Assembly: GCF_017833415.1 (NCBI RefSeq)
Contig: NZ_JAFICC010000008.1
Coordinates: 186,001-250,000 of the forward strand
DNA: 64,000 bases
Reading direction: 5' to 3'
Origin: Flavobacterium sp. 1355
Lineage (GTDB): Bacteria > Bacteroidota > Bacteroidia > Flavobacteriales > Flavobacteriaceae
Part shown: positions 32,801-41,438 of the stretch, piece by piece
How positions within the stretch are numbered: position 1 is the stretch's first letter
Layout: each line of letters starts with the position of its first letter
The notes under the pieces: model-generated
Databases searched by the model: none
What the model saw: the letters and a program-made list of their open reading frames with translations, nothing else
What the model was told of the DNA's origin: nothing
Translations under genes and position numbers: made by a program

Positions 32801-33911
32801 AGAAGCAAATTATATAATTGAATTGTCTACAGATATGGATAATGCAAAACATATGAATAAAGCAAGAAATATGATTGAAGATGGAGAAGCAAAGACTTTT
32901 AAGTTATTGGGAGACATCACAAAATCTATTGATAAGTATAAGAAATTATCGGAATCTGGCCACAATAGTAGCAGGCCCTACTTTAGAAAGATGTTTGTAA
33001 CTTCAACTTTAGCAAGTAAAGTTAATGGAGATATGAAAAAACTTAAATTTGCATGGACCTTAATTAGTGAATATGAGAGAAGAGAAATTTTGAAGGTCAT
33101 TGAAAGTAATATACATGATCAGCCTGATGTATCAAGTAATTATAGGATTTGGTTGCAATGCATTAGATATAATTCTGTTTTTGTGAGCTTGGAAGATGTA
33201 ATAAATAAGATAAAAATTTGGTATGATAATAGTGGGCAAAATAGAATTTCTCACTTAGAAGCAACATACTATAATTATGTTTTTAATGCAATTGCATTAA
33301 TTGAAAGAGGGGAAGCGCTAAATGAAATTCAGTTGAATAAAGCAATAGGATATATACAAGAATGTAAAGAAATTACAACGAATGACAAATTTAATTTTGA
33401 GTGGTATGGGGTTGGAACTGGGTCAAAAAAGATTTTAAATTATGTCGAATTAGGATCAATGAAAAATGAAGGATCTAAACTTTTTGAAGATGATTCTAAA
33501 CTTCAAGAAGTGGAAGGTACAATCATAACAATTGATGATAGACAAAAGGGAAGAATTAAATTGAAATGTGGATTAGAAGCTTTCTTTGTACCTATAGTCG
33601 GAAAATTTGAGAAAGGCAAAGATGAAACCACAAATGTTAAATTCTATGTTAGCTTTAGATATGATGGATTACAGGCTTGGTCAGTAAAAAGATTAGAAAA
33701 AGAGAAGATTGAAGTTTCAAAGGAAAGTAAAAATGATCGTATTTTTCAAAATGACTCTAAATTGTCTGGTAAAATAAAAAGTAACACAATAAAATTAGAC
33801 GCTAATATTGAAAAAGAAACTTTAAAAAGTAATTTCCCACAATTACCTAAGCCTAAGGTGGTTGGTATTGTGGATTTAAGTAAGTTTAAAAAAAGGCCAT
33901 CAAAAAATTAA
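29874..33911 (+). CDS. Large STAND-type NTPase resembling the SAMD9 family
   Basis: 1345 residues, no signal or membrane segment. In order: N-terminal HEPN/DUF4145-like helices (1-160) with LRAYTNKGSHDN near 108-118; an alpha/beta region (about 215-400: WNIIFDFDINSKNDGLFNAF, NVIILYDEV) in the place of the SIR2-like domain of SAMD9; a P-loop HNPGSGGTTLSRK (Gly489-Thr494) with GGTT in place of the usual GK[ST], typical of SAMD9-like NTPases; a helical/TPR-like region (about 840-1200); and an OB-fold-like end (about 1212-1280, KFYVSFRYDGLQAWSVKRL). Very AT-rich: two sampled 60-base lines had 19 and 12 G+C. Inference: an acquired defence ATPase. No AlbA nuclease domain is visible. Confidence 0.75.
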   Translation: MASKIEEKTNDLIIHVLNAFKHAKLQNDSALPYIRKGCEAMCKIIILKQKGDIDGFKIINGNIKNTDFSINSNPKSLDLFTLIDTCKIHRWFSRKIKSNDNLYHKFEDLRAYTNKGSHDNTYQESITNPHDIEFCLVVLKKILIWFWKEKLILDLPQSIISVIDSLEINDETLIQDNNWSYITDICDNFSSTTQNFLISPSNFKDLSQEQLIILSKINWNIIFDFDINSKNDGLFNAFVGNVTRSLRPITIEQINQKNIVSSSKHSTNWFFASGISDISTSLVSNYKEWRTKKYITLLEQIIEEFINQSSQSKLNVIILYDEVHYIEKIVEVISDRYPEKLLNIIILTDDEDKFYSLTEKFDNIIISNFSIINFLQSINSSIESKNLDIKSIQIPAKKDDNDIFIDIKDYYLSFLDKDIEILHKSIHNLVTDDEDSLSFYKGGVIQWDELANEIEVRRDIEKEAFDKVETYLNKQSSKGPIIELFHNPGSGGTTLSRKIAFNLKDKYPVVLINSYKRSVTSQGLFNLSELTKKPILAVVESHNVNVNDLNSLIRENNAAKKHIVYLYLQRYYNKTLTSKSKPSEVYLKDSMATIDERDRFVNKFSLNIPTREKYVALLKNNQPSECEVIDFSLTAFEDEFSKDKIKDYIKTYLYEIPQNQKEFIVYTCLYYYYTQSSTSEFWFYKKFINNSLAKELNYNAIINKLLIRERDDSGDYNGFWRPRFNQFAKLIIGVSLDTSESGNWKEFLSEWSNKFINDCRESNEFLIDEVRIAFKKMFLLRNNEDVIGLDNIDDNVQNNKFSQLINDVKDSNQQKLIFQNLTKSYPNEAHYRAHFGRFLFEKQESQEDLDLAKVEISEAIYLGQNDYNLWHLKGMCNRKTIEFKLNNSYNLDTSDFESFFHWLKSETEEAQNYFTSSKEIRSDNLHCHTAEIQMLIKVINFAKEKLYPTASINTFLTSRENIWYENQLNKILELIEEANYIIELSTDMDNAKHMNKARNMIEDGEAKTFKLLGDITKSIDKYKKLSESGHNSSRPYFRKMFVTSTLASKVNGDMKKLKFAWTLISEYERREILKVIESNIHDQPDVSSNYRIWLQCIRYNSVFVSLEDVINKIKIWYDNSGQNRISHLEATYYNYVFNAIALIERGEALNEIQLNKAIGYIQECKEITTNDKFNFEWYGVGTGSKKILNYVELGSMKNEGSKLFEDDSKLQEVEGTIITIDDRQKGRIKLKCGLEAFFVPIVGKFEKGKDETTNVKFYVSFRYDGLQAWSVKRLEKEKIEVSKESKNDRIFQNDSKLSGKIKSNTIKLDANIEKETLKSNFPQLPKPKVVGIVDLSKFKKRPSKN

Positions 33912-34020
33912 AATTTGTTTTATGAAGTCTTTTTTATAGAGAAAAATATAGACAAACAAGATTCAATAAACAAGATTATAAATTATGAAAGTATATTAGA
34001 TCTAATCTAATTTTACAAAA

Positions 34021-34048
34021 AAATGCGCAAAATCACTTTTGCGCATTT
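34021..34048. terminator. Bidirectional terminator between the STAND NTPase and XRE genes
   Basis: Perfect 12-bp stem AAATGCGCAAAA (34021-34032) / TTTTGCGCATTT (34037-34048) with a TCAC loop, preceded by an A-run. Confidence 0.8.
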
Positions 34049-34071
34049 CATATATAAACTAGATAAGAATA

Positions 34072-34470
34072 TTATTTCCCTCCCAACAGTTTCTCCAAAT
34101 ACTCAACCTTTTCTCTTTCAACCAAAACCAAACGCTCATAAAGCTCAACAACTTTATCAAGAGGATTGAAAGTACAATTATTATTAGGACCATTTACCTG
34201 ACCATTATTAGCACTATTATCATAGAAAGTATTAAAGTAATTAAAAACAGATTCTTCCGAAAAGTTTTCAATTGCTTCAACGGTAACACCAAGTGCTTTT
34301 GCAATTTCTTTAAGTTTTGCGGGATCAACAGTTTCGCTCGATTCAATACCAGAAATAGCTTGCTGGTTTGTACCAATTGCCTGCGCCAGTGCTTCTTGTT
34401 TCATACCGCGAAGCTCTCTCATTCGGCTGATATTTCGGCCTATATGTTTTGGTTTGGTTGCTGTGCTCAT
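34072..34470 (-). CDS. XRE-family HTH regulator
   Basis: 132 residues: HTH_3 domain at about 10-65 (ISRMRELRGMKQEALAQAIGTNQQAISGIESSE), then a Gly/Asn-rich linker (SANNGQVNGPNNNCTF) and a C-terminal helix (DKVVELYERLVLVEREKVEYLEKLLGGK), probably a dimerising coiled coil. This form is common in Flavobacteria as a chromosomal regulator, so it need not belong to the neighbouring STAND gene. Convergent with it across a terminator. Target unknown. Confidence 0.88.
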   Translation of the reverse strand: MSTATKPKHIGRNISRMRELRGMKQEALAQAIGTNQQAISGIESSETVDPAKLKEIAKALGVTVEAIENFSEESVFNYFNTFYDNSANNGQVNGPNNNCTFNPLDKVVELYERLVLVEREKVEYLEKLLGGK

Positions 34471-34624
34471 AATTCAAAGGTATTTAAAAAAAATGAAAAA
34501 AATTGTGATCCGTAAAATACGTGGTCGATTTGATAAAATACAATTTAGATTGATTTTCAAAGAGTAAATATATGCTTTTTCTTACTTTAATTAAAGCTCT
34601 AAAATCATGTAATTTACCAATAAA

Positions 34625-34654
34625 AAAAACGGCCATCAATCGACAGCCGTTTTC
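34625..34654 (-). terminator. Terminator of the acyl-CoA synthetase gene
   Basis: Stem AAAACGGC / GCCGTTTT (about 34625-34652) with a 12-nt loop, T-run on the minus transcript. Confidence 0.8.
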
Positions 34655-34679
34655 CGTGGTTTATATTATCTTGATTTAT

Positions 34680-36458
34680 TTAATTTTGACCATAGATTTT
34701 AGCGTAAAGATCTTTGTAGATTTCCTTAATGATTTTACGTTTTAGTTTTAGTGTAGGAGTAAGTTGTCCGCCATCTATAGACCAAACATCGGGAGTTAAC
34801 TCAAAACGTTTGATTTGTTCCCAGTGTCCGAATTTTTTGTTGATTTCCTCAATTTCAGTGTCGATACGTTTTTTAACTTCTTCGTTTTTCACAACTTCTT
34901 CGTTAGAACTTCCTAAAGTTACGTTATGCAACTTTGCCCATTCTTTTACAAATTCAAAATTTGGCTGAATAAAAGCAGCCGGCATTTTTTCGCCTTCACC
35001 AATCACCATAATCTGCTCTATAAAACGAGATTGTTTCATGGCGTTTTCAATAAGCTGAGGTGCAATATATTTTCCTCCCGAAGTTTTGAACATTTCTTTC
35101 TTACGATCGGTAATTTTTAAGAAACCATCCTTGTCAATTTCTCCGATATCTCCAGTGTGAAAATAACCGTCTTTTAGAGCTTCGGCAGTCTTTTCTTCAT
35201 CTTTATAGTAGCCTAACATTACGTTTGGTCCTTTGCAAAGGATTTCACCGTCTTCGGCAATTTTTACTTCGACATTTCGAATTACTTTTCCAACAGTTCC
35301 AATTTTAAAACCTTTGTTTCTTTGATCGTTTACGGCAATTACCGGCGATGTTTCAGACAAACCGTAACCTTCCATAACCGGAATTTCTGCTGCAGCAAAA
35401 ACCCTTGTTAATCGTGGCTGTAAAGCAGCACTTCCTGAAACCATCAAGTCCAGTTTTCCTCCCAAACCTTCTTTCCATTTACTGAAAATAAGTTTGCGGG
35501 CAATTTTTAGTTGAAATTCATACCAGAAACCATTGGCTCCGTAAGGTTCGTATTTTAAACCTAAATCAATAGCCCAGAAAAACAGTTTTTTCTTAATACC
35601 GGTTAATTCACCGCCTTTGGCATAAATTTTATCGTAAACTTTCTCCAGAAGTCTTGGCACAGCTGTAATTACAGTAGGCTGAACTTCTTTTAAGTTATCA
35701 CTAATTTTTTCGATAGATTCTCCAAAATAAACCGAAACACCATAATATTGATAGATATACAAAATCATTCTTTCAAAAATATGGCAAATAGGCAGGAAGC
35801 TCAATGCTGTACTGTTTCCTGCATCAAAAGGAATTCTTGGTGCACTGTCCAAAACATTCGAAACAATGTTTTTGTGAGACAGCATAACCCCTTTTGGTTT
35901 TCCGGTAGTTCCGGATGTATAGATTATAGTAGCCAAATCATCTGTGTGAATACTGTCTTTTTTGGCTTCTACTTCGGCCTGATTGCTTTCGTCTGCGCCC
36001 AGAGTCAATAATTCTGTCCAGTGTTTGCAGCCTGCAATTTCATCAAAAGAAAATACCTCTTTTAGAGTAGGTACGTTGGCTTTTATGGCATTTACTTTTT
36101 GCAGTACTTCGGTATCCGAAACAAAACAATAAATACTGCCGCTGTGGTTCAAAATATATTCGTAATCTTCTTCGGCAATTGTTGGATAAATCGGAACGTT
36201 TTGTGCGCCTGTCTGCAAAATACCAATATCCATGATATTCCACTCTGTGCGGTTAGTAGAAGTGATTAATGCAATTTTATCATCTTTCTGAACGCCCATG
36301 CGCAATAATGCTCTCGAAACAGCATTTGCTTTAGCAATATATTCCTCGCTAGATGTTTTTTCCCAAACTCCGTTTTTTTTAGTTGCCAAAGCAACCGGAA
36401 GATTATAAGATTCTTGTTGATAATAAGGAAAATCAAAAAGGCGTGTGATTGAAACCAT
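34680..36458 (-). CDS. Long-chain acyl-CoA synthetase (AMP-forming)
   Basis: 592 residues, ANL superfamily. P-loop-like motif IIYTSGTTGKPKGVMLSHKN (about 178-197), MEGYGLSETSP, and DGYFHTGDIGEIDKDGFLKITDRKKEMFKTSGGKYIAPQ carrying the hinge and catalytic Lys region. It activates fatty acids to acyl-CoA, which would feed the fad operon at 15116-21926, though the two are not linked. Peripheral membrane or cytosolic enzyme. Single gene. Confidence 0.92.
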   Translation of the reverse strand: MVSITRLFDFPYYQQESYNLPVALATKKNGVWEKTSSEEYIAKANAVSRALLRMGVQKDDKIALITSTNRTEWNIMDIGILQTGAQNVPIYPTIAEEDYEYILNHSGSIYCFVSDTEVLQKVNAIKANVPTLKEVFSFDEIAGCKHWTELLTLGADESNQAEVEAKKDSIHTDDLATIIYTSGTTGKPKGVMLSHKNIVSNVLDSAPRIPFDAGNSTALSFLPICHIFERMILYIYQYYGVSVYFGESIEKISDNLKEVQPTVITAVPRLLEKVYDKIYAKGGELTGIKKKLFFWAIDLGLKYEPYGANGFWYEFQLKIARKLIFSKWKEGLGGKLDLMVSGSAALQPRLTRVFAAAEIPVMEGYGLSETSPVIAVNDQRNKGFKIGTVGKVIRNVEVKIAEDGEILCKGPNVMLGYYKDEEKTAEALKDGYFHTGDIGEIDKDGFLKITDRKKEMFKTSGGKYIAPQLIENAMKQSRFIEQIMVIGEGEKMPAAFIQPNFEFVKEWAKLHNVTLGSSNEEVVKNEEVKKRIDTEIEEINKKFGHWEQIKRFELTPDVWSIDGGQLTPTLKLKRKIIKEIYKDLYAKIYGQN

Positions 36459-36633
36459 GTTTAATATATTGAATTTTATTGCAAATTAAATAAAAATTAG
36501 GTACGATTTCTAGTTTTATAGAATTTTATGGGAAAAATTATAACTACTGTCAAAATTCTACGAAAACGTTTTCTTTTTTGTAGTAAAATTTCAAAAAACC
36601 AAGAAATTTATAAATTATCTACCCCTCAATATA

Positions 36634-37086
36634 CTATTGTACATTATAATCCTCGTATGTTTTTACCCTTTCGCCCATCAGAAACATTTTTTTCTTGACA
36701 AAATGTATAGAAAGCTGTGTGTAATTCCATTCGTCGCTGTCGGTTGTTCTGTACCAAAAAGTATAAGAGGCACTATTGAAACCTTCCTTGAAAATAGCAA
36801 CTCCTTCTTCACTGCATTCAACTCCCCAGTTCATCTTTCTTTTGCTTAAATCTTCGTCCTGGATAACCCCGGTCCCGTCGGGATTTAAAACTGTGCTAGG
36901 TTCTTTTTTTCCAATCGGAAGAAAAGTTCCCTGTATCGGATACGGAATTGTAGTGGTAATATAGCGTTCACGCCCTTTATAAGTGATCTTATCTATTTTA
37001 ATATCCTCAGGGGCTAATGACTGTGAATGTGATTGTGCAGCAATAAAAAATAATGCAAAAAGGAGAAATGCTTTTAAGGTTTTCAT
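36634..37086 (-). CDS. Small exported protein of unknown function
   Basis: 150 residues: signal peptide (1-21, ending HSQS), then a beta-rich mature part (KIDKITYKGRERYITTTIPYPIQGTFLPIGKKEPS) with two Cys-free halves except one Cys near 91 (GVECSEEG). No family recognised. Monocistronic between purL and the acyl-CoA synthetase gene. Confidence 0.6.
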   Translation of the reverse strand: MKTLKAFLLFALFFIAAQSHSQSLAPEDIKIDKITYKGRERYITTTIPYPIQGTFLPIGKKEPSTVLNPDGTGVIQDEDLSKRKMNWGVECSEEGVAIFKEGFNSASYTFWYRTTDSDEWNYTQLSIHFVKKKMFLMGERVKTYEDYNVQ

Positions 37087-37270
37087 TCTTGTAGGATTTA
37101 GCGTTTTCGGTTTTAAAAGTTCTGTGGCATAAACTTTATGGCGAATATAGTTTAAATATTGATAAAAAAAAGAATCCGGATTACAAGAATAAACTTTTTT
37201 TCAAACATTTCGATATCAGGCAAAAAATGCCTTGTAAAAATAGATTTTTTGTTATTTTTTTTATCAGAAT

Positions 37271-37305
37271 TTAATAATAGCAAGCACTTAATTGTTTGCT
37301 ATTAT
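37271..37305. repeat. AT-rich inverted repeat downstream of purL
   Basis: 13-bp arms TTAATAATAGCAA / TTGCTATTATTAA around a short loop, immediately beyond the purL terminator. Could be a second terminator stem; no other role is apparent. Confidence 0.6.
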
Positions 37306-37306
37306 T

Positions 37307-37340
37307 AAAAAAAATGCCCCGGCCGTTATGGTCGGGGCAT
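37307..37340 (-). terminator. purL terminator
   Basis: Stem ATGCCCCG / CGGGGCAT (37314-37321 and 37333-37340) extended by three more pairs, followed on the minus transcript by eight T. Confidence 0.9.
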
Positions 37341-37361
37341 CTTATATAATGAAAACTAAGA

Positions 37362-40300
37362 TTAGTTTTTCTCAATCCATTTTCTGGCGTTGATAAAAGC
37401 TTCATGCCAAGGTGTAAACTCGTCATTTCTGTCTTTTGGATAATATGCCCAGTTCCATTGGAAAGTCGAACGCTCAATATGAGGCATCGTAACCAAATGT
37501 CTTCCGGTTTTATCGCACATCATCGCTACGTCGTAATGCGAACCATTTGGATTTGCAGGATATCCTTCGTAAGCGTATTTCGAAACAATATTGTAGTTTT
37601 CTTCACCCATTGGTAAGTTGAATTTTCCTTCTCCGTGAGAAACCCAAACTCCTAATGTAGTTCCGGCCAAAGTAGACAACATAACCGAATTGTTTTCCTG
37701 AATTTTCACAGAAGTAAAAATACTTTCGTGTTTGTTACTATCGTTATGAAGCATTTTTCCGTGTACTTCATGCTCCGGATTAATAACTTCTAATTCCATA
37801 AATAATTGACAGCCATTACAGATTCCAACAGATAAAGTATCTTCTCTTTTAAAGAAATTATCCAAAGCTGTTTTTGCTTTTTCGTTGTATAAGAAAGCGC
37901 CGGCCCAGCCTTTTGCAGAACCTAAAACATCTGAGTTAGAGAATCCTCCAACTGCACCAATAAACTGAATATCTTCAAGTGTTTCACGACCAGAAATTAA
38001 ATCAGTCATGTGAACGTCTTTTACGTCAAATCCGGCAAGGTACATTGCATTTGCCATTTCACGTTCAGAATTACTTCCTTTTTCACGAATAATAGCTGCT
38101 TTTGGTCTTGGTTTAGACGCATCAATTACAGGAGCTTTACCCGTAAAGTGAGCTGGGAAAGTATAATTTAAAACCTGATTTTTATAGTTTTCAAAACGCG
38201 CTTTTGCCGTTCCGTTTTTAGATTGTTTTTGATCTAATAAATAAGAAGTTTCAAACCAAATATCTCTGTAAGTTGGAATATCCAATTTATATACTCCAAA
38301 TTCCAAAATTGCTGTTTCCTGAACTGAACCAATTTTGAAGAATTCTATATTGTTTGCACTTAATTTCGCTTCAACAATTGCATCAGATTTTGCCTGGAAA
38401 ACGATTCCGATGTTTTCTGCGAAAAGAATTTTCAATAAATCTTTTTCTGCGAAAGCTGAGAAATCAATTTTTGCACCCAAATTCACATCTGCAAAACACA
38501 TTTCTAATAAAGTAGTAATCAATCCACCGCTTCCGATATCGTGACCTGCTAAAATTTGGCTTTCGCCGATTAATTCCTGAATGGTATTAAAAGCATTTTT
38601 GAAGAAAGAAGCGTCTTTTATAGTAGAAGTTTCGTTTCCGATTGTATTTCTGATTTGTGCAAAAGAAGAACCTCCTAATTTGAAATCATCCTGAGACAAA
38701 TTGATATAGTAAATTGAATCTCCGTCTCTTTGTAAAACAGGCTCAACTACTTTTCTAATGTCTGTACAGTTTCCACCAGCCGAAATAATAACCGTTCCCG
38801 GCGCGATTACCTCGTCATTTGGATATTTTTGCTTCATCGAAAGTGAATCTTTTCCTGTCGGAATATTGATTCCCAATTCAATTGCAAATTCAGAACAGCC
38901 TTCAACAGCAGCGTACAAACGAGCGTCTTCACCTTCGTTTTTACAAGCCCACATCCAGTTGGCAGAAAGTGAAATACCTTTTAAACCATCTTTAATTGGC
39001 GCCCAGATAATGTTTGACAACGATTCTGCAATAGCATTTCTGCTTCCTGCAACCGGATCAATCAAAGCCGCAATAGGAGCGTGGCCAATAGAAGTTGCGA
39101 TTCCTTCTTTACCTAAATAATCCAGTGCCATAACCCCAACATTATTCAAAGGCAATTGCAAAGGTCCTGCACATTGTTGTTTGGCAACTTTACCACCCAC
39201 ACAACGGTCTACTTTGTTTGTTAACCAGTCTTTTGAGGCAACTGCTTCTAAACGTAAAACATCTTTTAAATAACTTTCGAAGTTTGCTGTGTCATAAGAA
39301 ACAGCAGCATATTTTCTATCAATCGTTTTATCGTTCATAACCGTTTTTGGAGAACTTCCGAAGAAATCCTCTAAAGCATAATCCATCGGTTTTGAACCAT
39401 TTGATTGCGATTGAAAAGTAAAACGGTGATCTCCCGTTACATCTCCAACCTGATACATTGGTGAACGCTCTCTGTCGGCAATTCTTTGTAATGTATCAAT
39501 ATCTTTTTGACCAATAACCAATCCCATTCTTTCCTGAGATTCATTACCAATAATTTCTTTTGCCGAAAGTGTTGGATCTCCAACCGGTAATTTGTCCAAA
39601 TCGATCAAACCTCCGGTTTCTTCCACCAATTCAGAAAGACAGTTTAAGTGTCCGCCCGCACCGTGATCGTGAATAGAAACAATCGGATTATTGTCGCTTT
39701 CTACCAAACCACGAATGGCGTTTGCAGCACGTTTTTGCATTTCTGGATTTGAACGCTGAATGGCATTTAATTCGATTCCTGAACCAAAAGCTCCGGTATC
39801 TGCAGAGGAAACCGCAGCACCGCCCATTCCAATTCTATAATTTTCTCCACCTAAGATTACGATTTTGTCGCCTTCTTGTGGTTTCTTTTTGATTGCCTGA
39901 TCTAGTTTTCCGTAACCAATTCCACCCGCCTGCATGATTACCTTATCGTAACCAATTTTACGGTCGTTTTCTGAATGTTCGAAAGTTAAAACTGAACCTG
40001 TAATAAGCGGCTGCCCGAATTTATTTCCAAAATCAGAAGCTCCGTTTGAAGCTTTGATTAAAATATCCATTGGGGTTTGGTACAGCCATTTTCTTTCTTC
40101 AACAGCGTTTTCCCATTTTCTATCGTCCTGAGAGGAGTCGAAGGATTTTAAACGAGAGTAAGAAGTCATATAAACTGCAGTTCCTGCCAATGGCAAAGAA
40201 CCCTGTCCACCAGCCAAACGGTCACGAATTTCTCCTCCTGAACCTGTTGCCGCTCCGTTGAAAGGTTCAACTGTTGTTGGGAAATTGTGTGTTTCTGCTT

Positions 40301-41033
40301 TTAGGGATAAAACCGAATCAAATTCTTTTATCTCATAATAGTCAGGCTTGTCGGCAGTTTTTGGTGCAAACTGCTGCACTCTTGGTCCTTTTACAAAAGC
40401 AACGTTGTCTTTGTAAGCAGACACGATATCGTTAGGATTTTCTTGTGATGTTTTTTTGATTAATTTGAAAAGAGAAGTTTCTTTTTCCTGACCGTCAATA
40501 ACAAAAGTTCCGTTAAAAATTTTGTGACGGCAGTGTTCTGAATTTGCCTGAGAGAAAGCAAAGATTTCAGAATCAGTTAACTTTCTTCCCAGTTTTACAG
40601 CAAGATTATTTAAGTATTCAACTTCTTCTTCACTCAAAGCCAAACCTTCAACTTTATTGTAAGTGGCAATATCATCGATTTCCAAAATTGGCTCAGGCTG
40701 AATGTTGATCGTAAAAATTTCCTGATCTAATTCATTAAATTTTTGGAAAAGCATCGGGTCAAAATCATTGAAATCTTCCGTTGCCGGGTGAAATTCTTCA
40801 ATTCTGATAATGCCCGGAACACCCATATTTTGAGTGATTTCTACAGCATTCGTACTCCAGGGTGTGATCATAGTGGCGCGAGGGCCAACAAAAAAACCCG
40901 TCAGTGCGGATTTTTCGATCTTATTAGAGTCGGCAAAAAGCCAGTTTAATTTTGAAATGTCTTGAGCTGAAATTTCGTTTTGCGTTTGTACGGCAAAAAC
41001 AGTTTTGCTTTGGTTTTCAAAGAAATGGATCAT
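37362..41033 (-). CDS. purL: Phosphoribosylformylglycinamidine synthase (large PurL)
   Basis: 1223 residues, the single-chain FGAM synthase with ATP-grasp-like AIRS domains (EHCRHKIFNGTF, DHGAGGHLNCLSELVEETGG, HDIGSGGLITTLLEM) and a C-terminal class I glutaminase (from about 960; catalytic Cys in VGICNGCQ and His in WVSHGEG). It converts FGAR, ATP and glutamine to FGAM in purine synthesis. Odd: residues 296-304 (KSFDSSQDD) are encoded by a fragment of a dispersed palindromic repeat (40122-40148), inserted in frame in a surface loop between YSRL and RKWENAVEERKW. The gene otherwise looks intact. Confidence 0.95.
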   Translation of the reverse strand: MIHFFENQSKTVFAVQTQNEISAQDISKLNWLFADSNKIEKSALTGFFVGPRATMITPWSTNAVEITQNMGVPGIIRIEEFHPATEDFNDFDPMLFQKFNELDQEIFTINIQPEPILEIDDIATYNKVEGLALSEEEVEYLNNLAVKLGRKLTDSEIFAFSQANSEHCRHKIFNGTFVIDGQEKETSLFKLIKKTSQENPNDIVSAYKDNVAFVKGPRVQQFAPKTADKPDYYEIKEFDSVLSLKAETHNFPTTVEPFNGAATGSGGEIRDRLAGGQGSLPLAGTAVYMTSYSRLKSFDSSQDDRKWENAVEERKWLYQTPMDILIKASNGASDFGNKFGQPLITGSVLTFEHSENDRKIGYDKVIMQAGGIGYGKLDQAIKKKPQEGDKIVILGGENYRIGMGGAAVSSADTGAFGSGIELNAIQRSNPEMQKRAANAIRGLVESDNNPIVSIHDHGAGGHLNCLSELVEETGGLIDLDKLPVGDPTLSAKEIIGNESQERMGLVIGQKDIDTLQRIADRERSPMYQVGDVTGDHRFTFQSQSNGSKPMDYALEDFFGSSPKTVMNDKTIDRKYAAVSYDTANFESYLKDVLRLEAVASKDWLTNKVDRCVGGKVAKQQCAGPLQLPLNNVGVMALDYLGKEGIATSIGHAPIAALIDPVAGSRNAIAESLSNIIWAPIKDGLKGISLSANWMWACKNEGEDARLYAAVEGCSEFAIELGINIPTGKDSLSMKQKYPNDEVIAPGTVIISAGGNCTDIRKVVEPVLQRDGDSIYYINLSQDDFKLGGSSFAQIRNTIGNETSTIKDASFFKNAFNTIQELIGESQILAGHDIGSGGLITTLLEMCFADVNLGAKIDFSAFAEKDLLKILFAENIGIVFQAKSDAIVEAKLSANNIEFFKIGSVQETAILEFGVYKLDIPTYRDIWFETSYLLDQKQSKNGTAKARFENYKNQVLNYTFPAHFTGKAPVIDASKPRPKAAIIREKGSNSEREMANAMYLAGFDVKDVHMTDLISGRETLEDIQFIGAVGGFSNSDVLGSAKGWAGAFLYNEKAKTALDNFFKREDTLSVGICNGCQLFMELEVINPEHEVHGKMLHNDSNKHESIFTSVKIQENNSVMLSTLAGTTLGVWVSHGEGKFNLPMGEENYNIVSKYAYEGYPANPNGSHYDVAMMCDKTGRHLVTMPHIERSTFQWNWAYYPKDRNDEFTPWHEAFINARKWIEKN
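40122..40148. repeat. Fragment of a dispersed repeat inserted inside purL
   Basis: Plus-strand GTCCTGAGAGGAGTCGAAGG (core) with ATCCT/AGGAT-like ends, the common Flavobacterium intergenic repeat type, related to family B (TCATCCTGAGGAACGAAGGAT). It is 27 bp long, so it adds nine residues and no frameshift. Confidence 0.65.
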
Positions 41034-41058
41034 TTGTGTAGTTTGTTGTATTGAGGTG

Positions 41059-41090
41059 CAAATTTAGTGTAAATAAATAGTAAGCGCAAA
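41059..41090 (-). promoter_or_regulatory. purL promoter
   Basis: Minus strand TTTG (41090 to 41087), 20 bp, TAAATTTG (41066 to 41059), a good Bacteroidota promoter 25 bp above the start codon. No PurR box or purine riboswitch seen. Confidence 0.6.
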
Positions 41091-41393
41091 TTTGAAAACC
41101 ATCTCTTTTAAAAAAAAATAAAGATGCTTTTTTCTTGCATTTTTTCTACCAAAAAGACGCAAAATCAAAGGTTTTTTCGGCTATTATAAATTTCGCAGAT
41201 TTATTAAAATAGCATCCGTAATATGATTTGCCACATCTGAAAATCTGTACTTAAAAATTAAAATCCAGAGAAAATAATTCAAAATCAAAACATCATAATT
41301 TTATCCATCTCTTAAAAACAAATCTGCAAAATTTACGAAACTTTGGAATACACAAAAAAATCATTATCGTGAAAATTCTTTCACCGAAACAAA

Positions 41394-41418
41394 AAAAAGC
41401 GGCACTTTGCCGCTTTTT
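41394..41418 (-). terminator. Terminator of the endonuclease gene
   Basis: 11-bp stem AAAAAGCGGCA / TGCCGCTTTTT with a CTT loop. Confidence 0.9.
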
Positions 41419-41438
41419 AGTTCTGGATAATCTAATTT

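Larger units (their letters stand above)
41034..41438. other. Intergenic region between purL and the endonuclease gene
   Basis: 405 bases. Holds the purL promoter (41059-41090) and the endonuclease terminator (41394-41418); the AT-rich middle shows nothing else recognisable. Confidence 0.6.

Noticed and set aside
29874..33911. SAMD9 orthologue with AlbA_2 tRNA nuclease domain
   Set aside because: The N-terminal region reads as HEPN/DUF4145-like; no AlbA_2 motif seen. Only the NTPase/TPR/OB arrangement supports the family link.
34021..34048. Hairpin AAATGCGCAAAA/TTTTGCGCATTT seemed like a third copy of the TGCGCAAAAT operator
   Set aside because: Its length, perfect 12-bp stem, A-run and position between convergent genes fit a terminator; the AATAAYTGCGCA core of the operator is missing.
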